12,015 nt of DNA from JAAZPT01 sp034180455 (lineage in GTDB: Bacteria > Bacillota > Clostridia > Christensenellales > Aristaeellaceae). Below, piece by piece: positions 1 through 6,775 of this stretch (the stretch's first letter is position 1; each line of letters opens with the position of its first letter). The DNA is taken from positions 1-12,015 of the forward strand of contig JAXFOG010000016.1 of the NCBI GenBank assembly GCA_034180455.1. The letters are read 5' to 3'. Both the position numbers and the translations under genes were made by a program. The notes beneath the pieces are model-generated. The model did no database searches, had not been told where the DNA came from, and worked only from the letters and a program-made list of their open reading frames with translations.

Positions 1-1
1 A

Positions 2-286
2 GGAATTGAGACAATAGGCGATTACGCTTTTGCATGGAGTACCAATCTTACAGAAGTAAAAATACCAGACAGTGTGAAATCAATAGGAGATTGTGCTTTT
101 TTAGGATGCGATAATCTTAAAAAAATAAACATACCAGCAAGTGTTGACACTATTGGAGAATATGCTTTTGATGGATGTGATAATATTAAAATTACAGTAG
201 TAAAAGGTTCTTATGCAGAGAAATACTGCCAAGAGAATAATGTAAAGTACATATATGAAGATTCTTGGGATTGGTTGAAAAATTAA
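2..286 (+). CDS. BspA-like leucine-rich repeat protein, C-terminal fragment
   Basis: The reading frame is open from the left edge of the window and ends at TAA 284-286, so only the last 94 codons are seen and the true start lies outside. The visible part contains about three LRR_5 (BspA/TpLRR) repeats of roughly 23 residues. Each has the pattern SIGxxAFxGCxNLxxxxIPxSV, for example IGDYAFAWSTNL, IGDCAFLGCDNL and IGEYAFDGCDNI. A short capping tail rich in Tyr, Asp and Trp follows the last repeat. Proteins of this family are usually large and secreted or surface-bound, and are linked to adhesion and binding of host proteins in oral and gut anaerobes. No signal peptide or anchor can be judged from this fragment. 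The methionine at 74 is internal to a repeat and is not a start. The gene is followed directly by a strong terminator. Family call is confident; function is general family knowledge. Confidence 0.85.
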   Translation, partial: GIETIGDYAFAWSTNLTEVKIPDSVKSIGDCAFLGCDNLKKINIPASVDTIGEYAFDGCDNIKITVVKGSYAEKYCQENNVKYIYEDSWDWLKN

Positions 287-304
287 GTTAATAAGACAAA
301 GAAA

Positions 305-328
305 AAAGAGCCGAGTGATCGGCTCTTT
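305..328. terminator. Strong bidirectional intrinsic terminator
   Basis: A perfect 10-bp stem, AAAGAGCCGA / TCGGCTCTTT, is closed by a GTGA loop (GNRA type). It is flanked by T's on one side and A's on the other, so it should work on both strands. It lies 18 bp after the LRR stop codon. It is also the first convincing terminator downstream of the convergent mcrBC operon, which would give that transcript a 3' untranslated tail of about 210 nt. Confidence 0.9.
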
Positions 329-434
329 TAGTTGCTGTTATTTAGTTGATGGGGGCTGAAGATCACGTCCAGCGAAGCTTACTTATATTCGCAACTTAAA
401 GAATAATATTCATACTGCTAGGAAGTTGGGAAGT

Positions 435-457
435 TTACATGCTTGATAAGCATGTAA
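435..457. repeat. Perfect inverted repeat in non-coding spacer
   Basis: TTACATGCTT and AAGCATGTAA form a perfect 10-bp stem around a 3-nt loop (GAT). No T-run follows on either strand, so it does not look like a terminator. It sits in the 250-bp spacer between two convergent genes, where no open reading frame or promoter is evident. A second, weaker pairing (AACTTTG 481-487 with CAAAGTT 506-512) lies close to the mcrC stop. The hairpin could be a remnant of a mobile-element end or a structured RNA; neither is proven. Confidence 0.5.
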
Positions 458-536
458 TCGGATGCTAAAAAATGATATAGAACTTTGGTTCGTTCCGAGC
501 ATATTCAAAGTTGATGTATCAAAAGAAATTATTTTT

Positions 537-1589
537 TTATTCAAAGTGCTCATATACAATATCATTCAGCTGTGCTGCGATCTTTGAAAAATTTTGGCTT
601 AAATCAAGCGTCTTTACACTTATTTTGTTACCACTCATCATGTAGCTGTTGTCTGGCTGAATGGCTTCGTCCGTTGCAGCATAAAGGAGCATGCCAGAAA
701 CCTTGTGTGGTTGGCTGCCAAACTCGGTATCCTTGTTCTTGACATAGGTAAATATCTGATACAGATTACCAGAATGGAGAGTGTGGGTATCGTACTGAGC
801 CTGCGTGGTATGTGTGTAATACTTGGCGTCAATGATAAGCACATTGTTGCCTCTAGTGAGCATAATGTCGCTTTTCATCACTGGGAGCATAGTCCCGATG
901 CCATCATCCAAGGCCCACGGAATCATTGAGGCTGTCGCAGTAACCTGTGGACATTCCTTGGCATAGTATTCAAGAATAAATTTTTCGTACAGACGGCTCA
1001 TGCGCTGTTCATCCACAAATGAGGCCAGTTTGTATTCTCCAGAGTCTGTGGTAAGAAGCATTCCTTCCAGAATTAGTTGGCAAATGCTGATAAGCATACG
1101 ATAGGTATTGTTGTTTCTCTGAAACCAAATGGTAGACCAGCAAATATTACTAGGGTCAATTGTGTCAACATTTGATAAGAACAGCATTTCCTTTTTCAGC
1201 TCGCTTTTGTACTCCTGATCTACATTCGTGTGACGTAACAAAAGCATAACTGTAGTTTTAAGTATTTGATTTAGTAGATTGTTTTCAGAAAGCTCGTCAT
1301 ACTCGCAGGTTAGCATTCGCTTTCTGGAAAGGCGATTATGAATGGTCCCTGATATATTTATTTTGCCACGTACTACTGCAATATCCTCTTTGCGATTCAA
1401 ATACTCGCGATATAGGCCCTGCTTCAACTGTATGCTTATGCCCTTGGCGAGAATTGCAGCAAAGAGATTATGCATGTTTTCAAATTCTTCGGTAGCAACA
1501 TCCTCATAAGCTCCTTGCTTCAGCGTAGTGAAGGCATACGAAAGCATATAGTATATGTTTTTTATGAAGATGCTCTTATCCTTTATCAT
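537..1589 (-). CDS. mcrC: McrC-type nuclease subunit of an McrBC restriction system
   Basis: A 350-residue protein that should supply DNA cleavage in a GTP-driven McrBC complex, which cuts DNA carrying modified bases. The C-terminal half carries a PD-(D/E)xK nuclease core: Asp241 in SDIML, then the DAK motif (Asp254, Lys256) in VLIIDAKYY, and a downstream NLYQIFTYV helix with Gln277, which is common in this fold. The N-terminal half has the usual McrC opening, with NIYYMLSYAF at residues 11-20. The start chosen is ATG 1589-1587. It overlaps the mcrB stop codon in an ATGA junction and has AAGGGG 7-9 bases upstream. A longer frame opening with TTG at 1619 lacks that signal and would add ten unconserved residues. 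The ATGA overlap implies translational coupling with mcrB, so the subunits are made together. No key residue is missing, so the nuclease should be active. Confidence 0.9.
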   Translation of the reverse strand: MIKDKSIFIKNIYYMLSYAFTTLKQGAYEDVATEEFENMHNLFAAILAKGISIQLKQGLYREYLNRKEDIAVVRGKINISGTIHNRLSRKRMLTCEYDELSENNLLNQILKTTVMLLLRHTNVDQEYKSELKKEMLFLSNVDTIDPSNICWSTIWFQRNNNTYRMLISICQLILEGMLLTTDSGEYKLASFVDEQRMSRLYEKFILEYYAKECPQVTATASMIPWALDDGIGTMLPVMKSDIMLTRGNNVLIIDAKYYTHTTQAQYDTHTLHSGNLYQIFTYVKNKDTEFGSQPHKVSGMLLYAATDEAIQPDNSYMMSGNKISVKTLDLSQNFSKIAAQLNDIVYEHFE

Positions 1590-3982
1590 TGAAATACCCC
1601 TTGCAGAATATTCTCCCAATGCTGGAGCTTTTCTGAATTGTCAAACCAATACTCCCTGAGCATAGGAATAATGTCGTAGTCAACTATGGAATGTAGCCAT
1701 TCCTCTGTGCAAACCTGCATGTTGCAGAAATAGCTATGGCCTATACAGAAGCCCTTTCCAAGCGACTTATCATTAGAAATTTCACGATTAAGGTCTTTTA
1801 CCTTATTAATAAGCTCGTTAAGAGTATCATTATTCAAGCTGTTTTGGTAGTGAATGAAGCTCTCGGAATCAAAGCCTGGCTCTATCTCAAAGAAACTGAA
1901 ACGGCGACGAAGAGCATAGTCTATCATTGCAAGGCTACGATCTGCTGTATTCATCATGCCAATTATATATATGTTCTTTGGAACGGAGAAAGAGAGTCCG
2001 TTATAGGCAAGTGTCGCCTTTGTGCCTCTGTAATCCTTCTCAATCAGCATCAGTAGCTCGCCAAATATTTTACTCATATTTCCACGATTGATTTCATCAA
2101 TAATAAAGAAGAACTCCTTGTCTGGCTGGTTGGCAGCCTTCTGGCAGAAGCGATAGAAGATACCATACTTCAGCTCAAAGCCATCTTCAACCGGCTTATA
2201 ACCCATTATAAAGTCTTCATAGGAATAGTTCTGATGGAATTGTACAAACTCAATGCGACTATTGTCCTTTTCACCAATCATGGACCATGCCAAACGTTTT
2301 GCAGCGAAAGTCTTACCAACGCCAGGGGCACCCTGCAAAATGATGTTCTTTTTATTGCGAAGAACGGACACAAGGCTCTCGTAGCGTTTTTCGGTCATAT
2401 ACACTTCATCAAGAAAATCGCTCTTTGTATAAGCATCAATGGAGGCTTTCTGCGATATCGGATTCTCTTCACGAATCATATCAAGAATGAAGTCAAATTC
2501 GCCTTTGGTGAGCTTGAACAAGCTGCCTATAAGATTTTGAAAACACTCCATACGCTCCAATTCCGGGCAATCTTTCAATGTCGCATAATCAATAGGCGAA
2601 GTTAAGCCTTCAACCTTTTCAAATAAGAGCTTTTCGCCATCTTGCTCTGCTCTTACGCGACAGATAGCAACAATCTGCTTTACAGGATAGGATTCATATC
2701 CTATGACCATGTCGCCTGCCTTCGCATCAAGAAAGTTTTGAAATATGCGACGCTTATTGCCATTCTCATTGTAGAGCGTGTATGACTGGGTTTCTCCAAC
2801 AGCAAGGTCCGAAAAACTCCATATGTTTGGTTTTGCATTTAGCCACCAGTAACCATGGCCTTCATCGTCGGAATCAGCCTTTACATATAGCTTGATATTA
2901 GACAAATCAACTTTGTTTAGTGCTTCAGATAGCTCATCACGCAGTTTCCAAATATATGAGTCTTGGCTCTCTTTTGTCTCATGGCGCCCAAGATATAGAA
3001 TTGGCCACCATTTTGAATTTTCTGTTTCATTCTCTATAATCGGGCATTTGGTTTTATCTGCGATTCTTTTTGCAAGTGCAGATGAGCCAGCATTATAGAA
3101 ATTTATTGTTTCACCATATTTAACAGCAAGCTGTGTGCAGGTAGCCTGCCCACCATAATCCTTCATGCGCTTCATGATTTCAAGGCTGCTAGTGGTAAAG
3201 ACCTGTGAATCGTTGAGAAGTTTTACCCAATCATCAACGGAGAAGCCTGGTGAATATTTGGCTGGGAACCACTCAACAACAGGTTGAGCAGGCTCAATTT
3301 TTTTCGTGTAATATCTACTAATGTAGAAACCGACATCAATGGTAAGTGTCTTTAGTTCTGAATCGGGATAGCAGGTATCGGTAAGCTGCGAACGGAAAAG
3401 TTTTACAAGCTCGGCATCCTTTTTGAGAGCTAGGCTGATTTCATCATAGAGTTTTAGGAAGCTCCTAATGTTTTCGGCATAGGCACCTTTCTTAAACTTA
3501 TAATCTGATCCAAGCTCGCTGGCGACCTTTTTTACTTCACCATATTTGTATATGTAATACTTATCAGGATAGCGAAGCCATAGGTAGGTACTGATAGCGT
3601 TCTCATTCTGAAAGTGCTGATCGCCTCTTTTTCCGTACTTCTCCAAAAGAAGAGATGACTGTGTCTTAAAGGCATCTATCCGTTCAAATACATCCTTGCT
3701 CTCGTCAAAAAGAGCAATGAACATTGCTCGCACCTCTTCAGGAGCAGCTTTTGCAAATTCAACTATCATGCCTTTAGGAAAGTTATTGATGGAGGCCAGA
3801 AGATTTGATGTCTTATCAAGAGAGCGATTAAGCATTTCTGCAAAATCAGTGGCATTCACATCCCAATTATCTTGAAACCACTTTACTGCCTCCCATTTGT
3901 ATTTTTCATTGTCCCATTGATTTGAGACAAAGTCCTCCTTATATGCTACAAGCACATCTGCAAGTTTTGAACGGTCAAACAT
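1586..3982 (-). CDS. mcrB: McrB-type AAA+ GTPase with EVE modified-base reader domain
   Basis: A 798-residue motor and recognition subunit of the McrBC system. Residues 1-200 are a helical region including STYLWLRYPDKYYIYKYGE. Residues about 275-345 (GGQATCTQLAVKYG onwards) look like a small winged-helix-type segment. Residues about 363-460 read as an EVE domain of the PUA/YTH-like fold (YWWLNAKPNIWSFSDL, then GDMVIGYES and VKQIVAICRV), a family known to bind modified cytosines. The AAA+ domain follows: Walker A GAPGVGKT 551-558, Walker B FFFIIDEINRG 624-634, McrB-type sensor MMNTADRS 676-683, and an arginine-rich ALRRRF segment at 690-695. The start is supported by AGAGGTG five bases upstream of the ATG. 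The protein is much longer than E. coli McrB (about 460 residues) because of the extended N-terminal reader region. Target chemistry cannot be read from the sequence; the EVE domain suggests 5-methyl-, hydroxymethyl- or similar cytosine. Confidence 0.9.
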   Translation of the reverse strand: MFDRSKLADVLVAYKEDFVSNQWDNEKYKWEAVKWFQDNWDVNATDFAEMLNRSLDKTSNLLASINNFPKGMIVEFAKAAPEEVRAMFIALFDESKDVFERIDAFKTQSSLLLEKYGKRGDQHFQNENAISTYLWLRYPDKYYIYKYGEVKKVASELGSDYKFKKGAYAENIRSFLKLYDEISLALKKDAELVKLFRSQLTDTCYPDSELKTLTIDVGFYISRYYTKKIEPAQPVVEWFPAKYSPGFSVDDWVKLLNDSQVFTTSSLEIMKRMKDYGGQATCTQLAVKYGETINFYNAGSSALAKRIADKTKCPIIENETENSKWWPILYLGRHETKESQDSYIWKLRDELSEALNKVDLSNIKLYVKADSDDEGHGYWWLNAKPNIWSFSDLAVGETQSYTLYNENGNKRRIFQNFLDAKAGDMVIGYESYPVKQIVAICRVRAEQDGEKLLFEKVEGLTSPIDYATLKDCPELERMECFQNLIGSLFKLTKGEFDFILDMIREENPISQKASIDAYTKSDFLDEVYMTEKRYESLVSVLRNKKNIILQGAPGVGKTFAAKRLAWSMIGEKDNSRIEFVQFHQNYSYEDFIMGYKPVEDGFELKYGIFYRFCQKAANQPDKEFFFIIDEINRGNMSKIFGELLMLIEKDYRGTKATLAYNGLSFSVPKNIYIIGMMNTADRSLAMIDYALRRRFSFFEIEPGFDSESFIHYQNSLNNDTLNELINKVKDLNREISNDKSLGKGFCIGHSYFCNMQVCTEEWLHSIVDYDIIPMLREYWFDNSEKLQHWENILQGVFQ

Positions 3983-4033
3983 TTTTTCACCTCTATTAAA
4001 CTACAGTCGCAAAATTAGGTTTTCCTTAAAATT

Positions 4034-4060
4034 GTTATATTTATAATAGCAAATTTTCAA
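4034..4060 (-). promoter_or_regulatory. Probable mcrBC promoter
   Basis: Read on the minus strand there is a TTGAAA -35 (4060-4055), and two candidate -10 boxes. One is TATAAC (4039-4034) with a short 15-bp spacer. The other is an extended -10, TGC-TATTAT (4051-4043), which could work without a good -35. The transcript would have a leader of about 45-60 nt. The region is very AT-rich and no clear operator is seen. The existence of a promoter here is likely; the exact boxes are uncertain. Confidence 0.45.
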
Positions 4061-4081
4061 TATTTTTTCATCTATAATTTA

Positions 4082-5266
4082 TCACGCTTTATAAGTCCTC
4101 AGATACTTAATCGCAACTGCTCCCATGGCCTTGGCGGCGATGATCATGGATTCTTCGTTTATGGTGAACTTGGGATGGTGATGGGGGTAGGCTGTGCCGT
4201 TGGGCCTTGCGCCAATGTAGAAAAAGCAGGCTGGTATTACTTGAGAATAGTATGCAAAGTCTTCGGATTGGGGGCGAGGGCCACAGTCTTCCACAGAAGT
4301 AATTTCTGAAATATTGGCATGAGTAATAGCGTCCACAGCTAGCTGAGTTAGCCCTTCATCATTCATCAATACAGGGTAGTCATTTTTGTAATCAAGATCT
4401 ATCTCGCAGCTATATGCCTTTGCTAGACCGTCGCAGATATTTTTAACTTCGTTTGCTATAAGCTGCTTTGATTGCTCGGACATGCAGCGCACATCGCCCT
4501 CAAGGGTGACGGAGTCTTTTATAATGTTAAACTGACCCTTGCCATCAAATGAGCCTATTGTAACAACTCCCGGAGTCATGGGGTCAAGTCTTCTTGAAAC
4601 AATAGTTTGCAAGCTTAAAACTAGGTTGCTGGCAATAACTATTGCGTCATTTGCTTCGTGAGGAGCAGCGCCATGGCCACCAGCGCCCTTTACTGTGGCA
4701 ACGAATCTAGCTCGGGCTTGCTGTGTGGGGCCCTTGTGATAGTAGACCTTGCCAAAGTCAAACTGATTGATAACGTGGCAACCAAATATAGCGTCTACGC
4801 CATCTAGCACACCGTCTTTTATCATAAGGCTGGCGCCTCCTGGGGGCATTTCCTCGGCTGGCTGATGGATAATAACTATCTTGCCACAAAAATCGTCTTT
4901 CATTTCTGCCAAGCAGTCTGCCAAAGTCATAAGGTAGGCAGTATGCGCATCGTGGCCATAGGCATGCATAACTCCCTTATTTTGAGAGGAATATTCAAGC
5001 TGAGTCTGTTCGTCTATTGGAAGCGCATCAAAATCGGCGCGCAGAGCAACGGTTTTGCCCTTTTTGCCAGAATCTATTGTAACCTTTATACCATAGCCAC
5101 CTATATTTTTTTCAACATGCACATTTTTGTTGTGTGCATAGTGCTGTAATATGTAGTCGCTAGTTTCCTTTTCTTGAAAGGATAGCTCTGGATGCGCGTG
5201 TAGCCATCTTCTGTCGGCAAAGATCTGCTCCTTTTTGGAGTCTATTAAAGAAAATAATTTGTTCAT
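4082..5266 (-). CDS. M20D family amidohydrolase (N-acyl-amino acid / peptide hydrolase), with altered metal-site Cys
   Basis: A 394-residue cytoplasmic metallo-amidohydrolase of the M20D group (HipO, IAA-amino acid hydrolase, YxeP type), which cleaves N-acyl amino acids or related amides. Family signatures run in order: HAHPELSFQE 23-32, ALRADFDALPI 74-84, HAYGHDAHT 101-109, HQPAEEMPPGGA 134-145, GCHV 162-165, GGHGAAPH 196-203 in the lid/dimerisation domain, and YPHHHPKF 360-367. Expected metal and catalytic residues His105, Glu138/Glu139, His163 and His363/364 are present. The position usually occupied by the bridging cysteine (HACGHD) is Tyr103 here, coded TAT, one base away from TGT. Length matches the family. 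AAAAGGAG precedes the ATG, and the gene starts 12 bp after the Crp/Fnr-type gene, so the two form an operon. Substrate is not identifiable. Confidence 0.88.
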   Translation of the reverse strand: MNKLFSLIDSKKEQIFADRRWLHAHPELSFQEKETSDYILQHYAHNKNVHVEKNIGGYGIKVTIDSGKKGKTVALRADFDALPIDEQTQLEYSSQNKGVMHAYGHDAHTAYLMTLADCLAEMKDDFCGKIVIIHQPAEEMPPGGASLMIKDGVLDGVDAIFGCHVINQFDFGKVYYHKGPTQQARARFVATVKGAGGHGAAPHEANDAIVIASNLVLSLQTIVSRRLDPMTPGVVTIGSFDGKGQFNIIKDSVTLEGDVRCMSEQSKQLIANEVKNICDGLAKAYSCEIDLDYKNDYPVLMNDEGLTQLAVDAITHANISEITSVEDCGPRPQSEDFAYYSQVIPACFFYIGARPNGTAYPHHHPKFTINEESMIIAAKAMGAVAIKYLRTYKA

Positions 5267-5278
5267 AGATTTCTCCTT

Positions 5279-5935
5279 TTATTCTAAAATTTCCATAAGT
5301 CCATCTTCATCTAAAATATCTATATACGGGGGAGAGTAGGCGATAATGCGCTGAGAGGAAAGGCGAGCGAGCTCTCTGTGTAGGGAAGTGCGAGATACGT
5401 TCATAAATGTGGCTAAATTGGAAACTGAGCGAGGTATAGTTATTCTGCTTTTACCAGTTTGGCGCTTCTGCATAAGTAGCCAAAACGCAAGCTTTTCGGC
5501 GATACCACTGTATGAAAGCAACTCTAAACGCTGCTGAAGCCTGTAAGTTTTGGTGGAAAGCTCGCAAGTAAAATTTTCTAGTATGCTGATATTGCTTTGC
5601 ATAAGTGAAAGCAGATCATTTTTATGCAGAATAAGCATACTAACCTTACTAAGCGCCACAATATCGCAAGGATATGGGCTTTGTGAAAATACTGAAGCTG
5701 TGCCTATCATATCACCTTGCTGAAAAATAGATACATTTATATGATTTCCATTTGAAAAAGACTTTTGCACTTCAACCTTGCCCTCCAGAATTATGGCGAG
5801 CTGCTCTGCATTTTGCATAGCATGAAAAATAATTTCACCCTTATTAAAGCTATGCACTGTGTGGGTATCCAATATATTTTGAAGTTCTTCGGAAGTGAGA
5901 CCAGCAAACAAAGGACTTTTTACAAGAAAATTCAT
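5279..5935 (-). CDS. Crp/Fnr superfamily transcriptional regulator (HcpR-like candidate)
   Basis: A 218-residue regulator. Residues about 8-115 form the cyclic-nucleotide-type sensor beta-roll (LAIILEGKVEVQKSF, then FQQGDMIGTASVF), residues about 115-140 the dimer helix, and residues about 168-200 a winged helix-turn-helix (VSNLATFMNVSRTSLHRELARL). Only two cysteines are present (Cys90, Cys124), so it cannot carry an FNR-type [4Fe-4S] cluster. The glutamate that CRP uses for GTGA recognition (RETVGR) is absent in the matching SRTSLHRE segment, so a non-CRP half-site is expected. That fits the CTGTATC/GATACAG palindrome in the divergent spacer. GGAGGG lies 7 bp upstream of the ATG. The divergent ferredoxin operon suggests a redox or nitrosative-stress role as in HcpR-type regulators, but the ligand is not known. 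Regulator class is confident; the HcpR comparison is inference. Confidence 0.88.
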   Translation of the reverse strand: MNFLVKSPLFAGLTSEELQNILDTHTVHSFNKGEIIFHAMQNAEQLAIILEGKVEVQKSFSNGNHINVSIFQQGDMIGTASVFSQSPYPCDIVALSKVSMLILHKNDLLSLMQSNISILENFTCELSTKTYRLQQRLELLSYSGIAEKLAFWLLMQKRQTGKSRITIPRSVSNLATFMNVSRTSLHRELARLSSQRIIAYSPPYIDILDEDGLMEILE

Positions 5936-5955
5936 ATATTCCCTCCTTTTTAAAT

Positions 5956-5961
5956 ATTATA
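5956..5961 (-). promoter_or_regulatory. -10 box of the regulator gene promoter
   Basis: A consensus TATAAT is present on the minus strand, 20 bp upstream of the regulator start codon. At the expected 17-bp distance the -35 (TATCTA) is poor and lies inside the palindrome at 5970-5987. A bound regulator would cover the spacer and -35, so negative autoregulation is likely. Confidence 0.6.
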
Positions 5962-5969
5962 CAATAAAA

Positions 5970-5987
5970 CTGTATCCATAGATACAG
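5970..5987. promoter_or_regulatory. Crp/Fnr-type operator shared by divergent operons
   Basis: A perfect 18-bp palindrome, CTGTATC-CATA-GATACAG, has the 7+4+7 layout usual for the Crp/Fnr superfamily. Its centre (5978.5) is 41.5 bp upstream of the transcription start predicted at about 6020 for the ferredoxin operon, which is the standard class II activator position. It also covers the -35/spacer region of the divergent regulator gene. The adjacent Crp/Fnr-type protein is the obvious ligand. Confidence 0.75.
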
Positions 5988-6004
5988 ATTTTTGATTTTA
6001 TTTT

Positions 6005-6013
6005 TGTTATACT
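6005..6013 (+). promoter_or_regulatory. Extended -10 promoter of the ferredoxin operon
   Basis: TGT-TATACT is an extended -10 element with no recognisable -35 at the right distance; the operator at 5970-5987 takes that place. This is typical of activator-dependent promoters. The predicted start near 6020 lies after the ATG at 6018, which argues that translation starts at the second ATG (6036), behind AGGGGGAG. Confidence 0.6.
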
Positions 6014-6035
6014 TAGCATGAAAAGGGGGAGAAAT

Positions 6036-6764
6036 ATGATACGAAAGATAATTCACATAGACGAAGAAAAGTGCAACGGTTGTGGAATATGCGCAACTGC
6101 CTGCCACGAAGGCGCAATAGATATTATAGATGGTAAAGCAAAGCTGGTGCGAGAGGACTTTTGCGATGGCTTTGGCGACTGCTTGCCACATTGCCCGGTA
6201 GATGCTATTAGCTTTGTGGAAAGGGAGGCTCCAGAGTACAACGAGCAAGCTGTGAAAGCTGCTCAAGAGAAAAAGGCTTGCCCAGGCTCCAAGGTAATGC
6301 AGTTTAAGTCTGCTCAAGAGAAAAAGGCTTGCCCAGGCTCTAAGATGATGCAGTTTATGCATAATGACGAAGAGAGCACCCTACCTCGCAAGCAAGTATC
6401 AAGGCTTGCGCAGTGGCCATGCCAAATAAAGCTAGTGCCAAGCAAGGCAGAGTTCTTTGATGGAGCAAAGCTACTTATTGCAGCAGATTGCACTGCTTAT
6501 GCCTATGCAAACATGCATGAAGAATTTATGAAGGGCAAGGTAACAATAATTGGCTGCCCAAAGCTAGACGATATAGACTATGCTGAAAAGCTGACGGACA
6601 TCATTCGTGATAACAATATAAAGAGCGTTACGATAGTGCGTATGGAAGTACCTTGCTGTGGTGGAATTCAAAGAGCAGCAGAAACTGCGCTACAAGCAAG
6701 TGGCAAATTTATTCCGTGGCAAGTGGTAACAATTTCAAGAGATGGAAGAATCTTAGAGCAATAA
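6036..6764 (+). CDS. Ferredoxin-like Fe-S protein with C-terminal cysteine-rich domain
   Basis: A 242-residue cytoplasmic electron-transfer protein. The N-terminal ferredoxin domain has a full cluster motif, CxxCxxCxxxC (Cys13, 16, 19, 23). The second motif lacks one cysteine (CDGFGDCLPHCP, Cys43, 49, 53, with Phe46 where the second Cys normally sits), so the second site may be a [3Fe-4S] cluster or be altered. Residues 75-108 are an exact-frame tandem duplication of 17 residues, each copy with ACPGSK. A globular C-terminal domain follows, with LLIAADCTAYAYANMHEEFMKG, IIGCPKLDD and VRMEVPCCGG, the last containing paired cysteines 207-208. This architecture occurs in anaerobic Firmicutes, in my recollection often near hybrid-cluster protein genes. 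The start at 6036 is chosen over 6018 because of the Shine-Dalgarno AGGGGGAG and the predicted transcription start. It is the first gene of a three-gene operon. Confidence 0.85.
   Translation: MIRKIIHIDEEKCNGCGICATACHEGAIDIIDGKAKLVREDFCDGFGDCLPHCPVDAISFVEREAPEYNEQAVKAAQEKKACPGSKVMQFKSAQEKKACPGSKMMQFMHNDEESTLPRKQVSRLAQWPCQIKLVPSKAEFFDGAKLLIAADCTAYAYANMHEEFMKGKVTIIGCPKLDDIDYAEKLTDIIRDNNIKSVTIVRMEVPCCGGIQRAAETALQASGKFIPWQVVTISRDGRILEQ
6258..6359 (+). repeat. In-frame 51-bp tandem duplication inside the ferredoxin gene
   Basis: Two adjacent 51-bp units, 6258-6308 and 6309-6359, agree at 46 positions by direct comparison. They code for two 17-residue units, AAQEKKACPGSKVMQFK and SAQEKKACPGSKMMQFM. 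The frame is kept and no stop is created, so the protein simply gains a second CPGS-containing linker segment. Confidence 0.95.
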
Positions 6765-6775
6765 AGGAGAAAAAT

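Noticed and set aside
1590..1619. A longer mcrC starting with TTG at 1619
   Set aside because: The ATG at 1589 has a Shine-Dalgarno sequence at the right distance and forms the typical ATGA overlap with mcrB; the added ten residues are not family-like.
2234..2605. Plus-strand open frames inside mcrBC, for example 1736-2056 and 2234-2605
   Set aside because: They lie antisense to well-conserved McrB motifs, lack ribosome binding sites and have no recognisable family features.
6018..6035. ATG at 6018 as start of the ferredoxin gene
   Set aside because: The predicted transcription start is near 6020 and the AGGGGGAG ribosome binding site lies after this ATG and before the one at 6036.
5850..6362. 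A 170-codon open frame on the minus strand over the regulator/ferredoxin spacer
   Set aside because: It runs antisense through the ferredoxin gene and across the operator and both promoters; its repeated AWASLFLLS segments are only the reverse reading of the 51-bp duplication.
6653..6775. Upstream extension of the DUF2249 gene into the ferredoxin gene
   Set aside because: The added residues are the ferredoxin gene read in another frame; the ATG at 6776 has AAAGGAG directly upstream.
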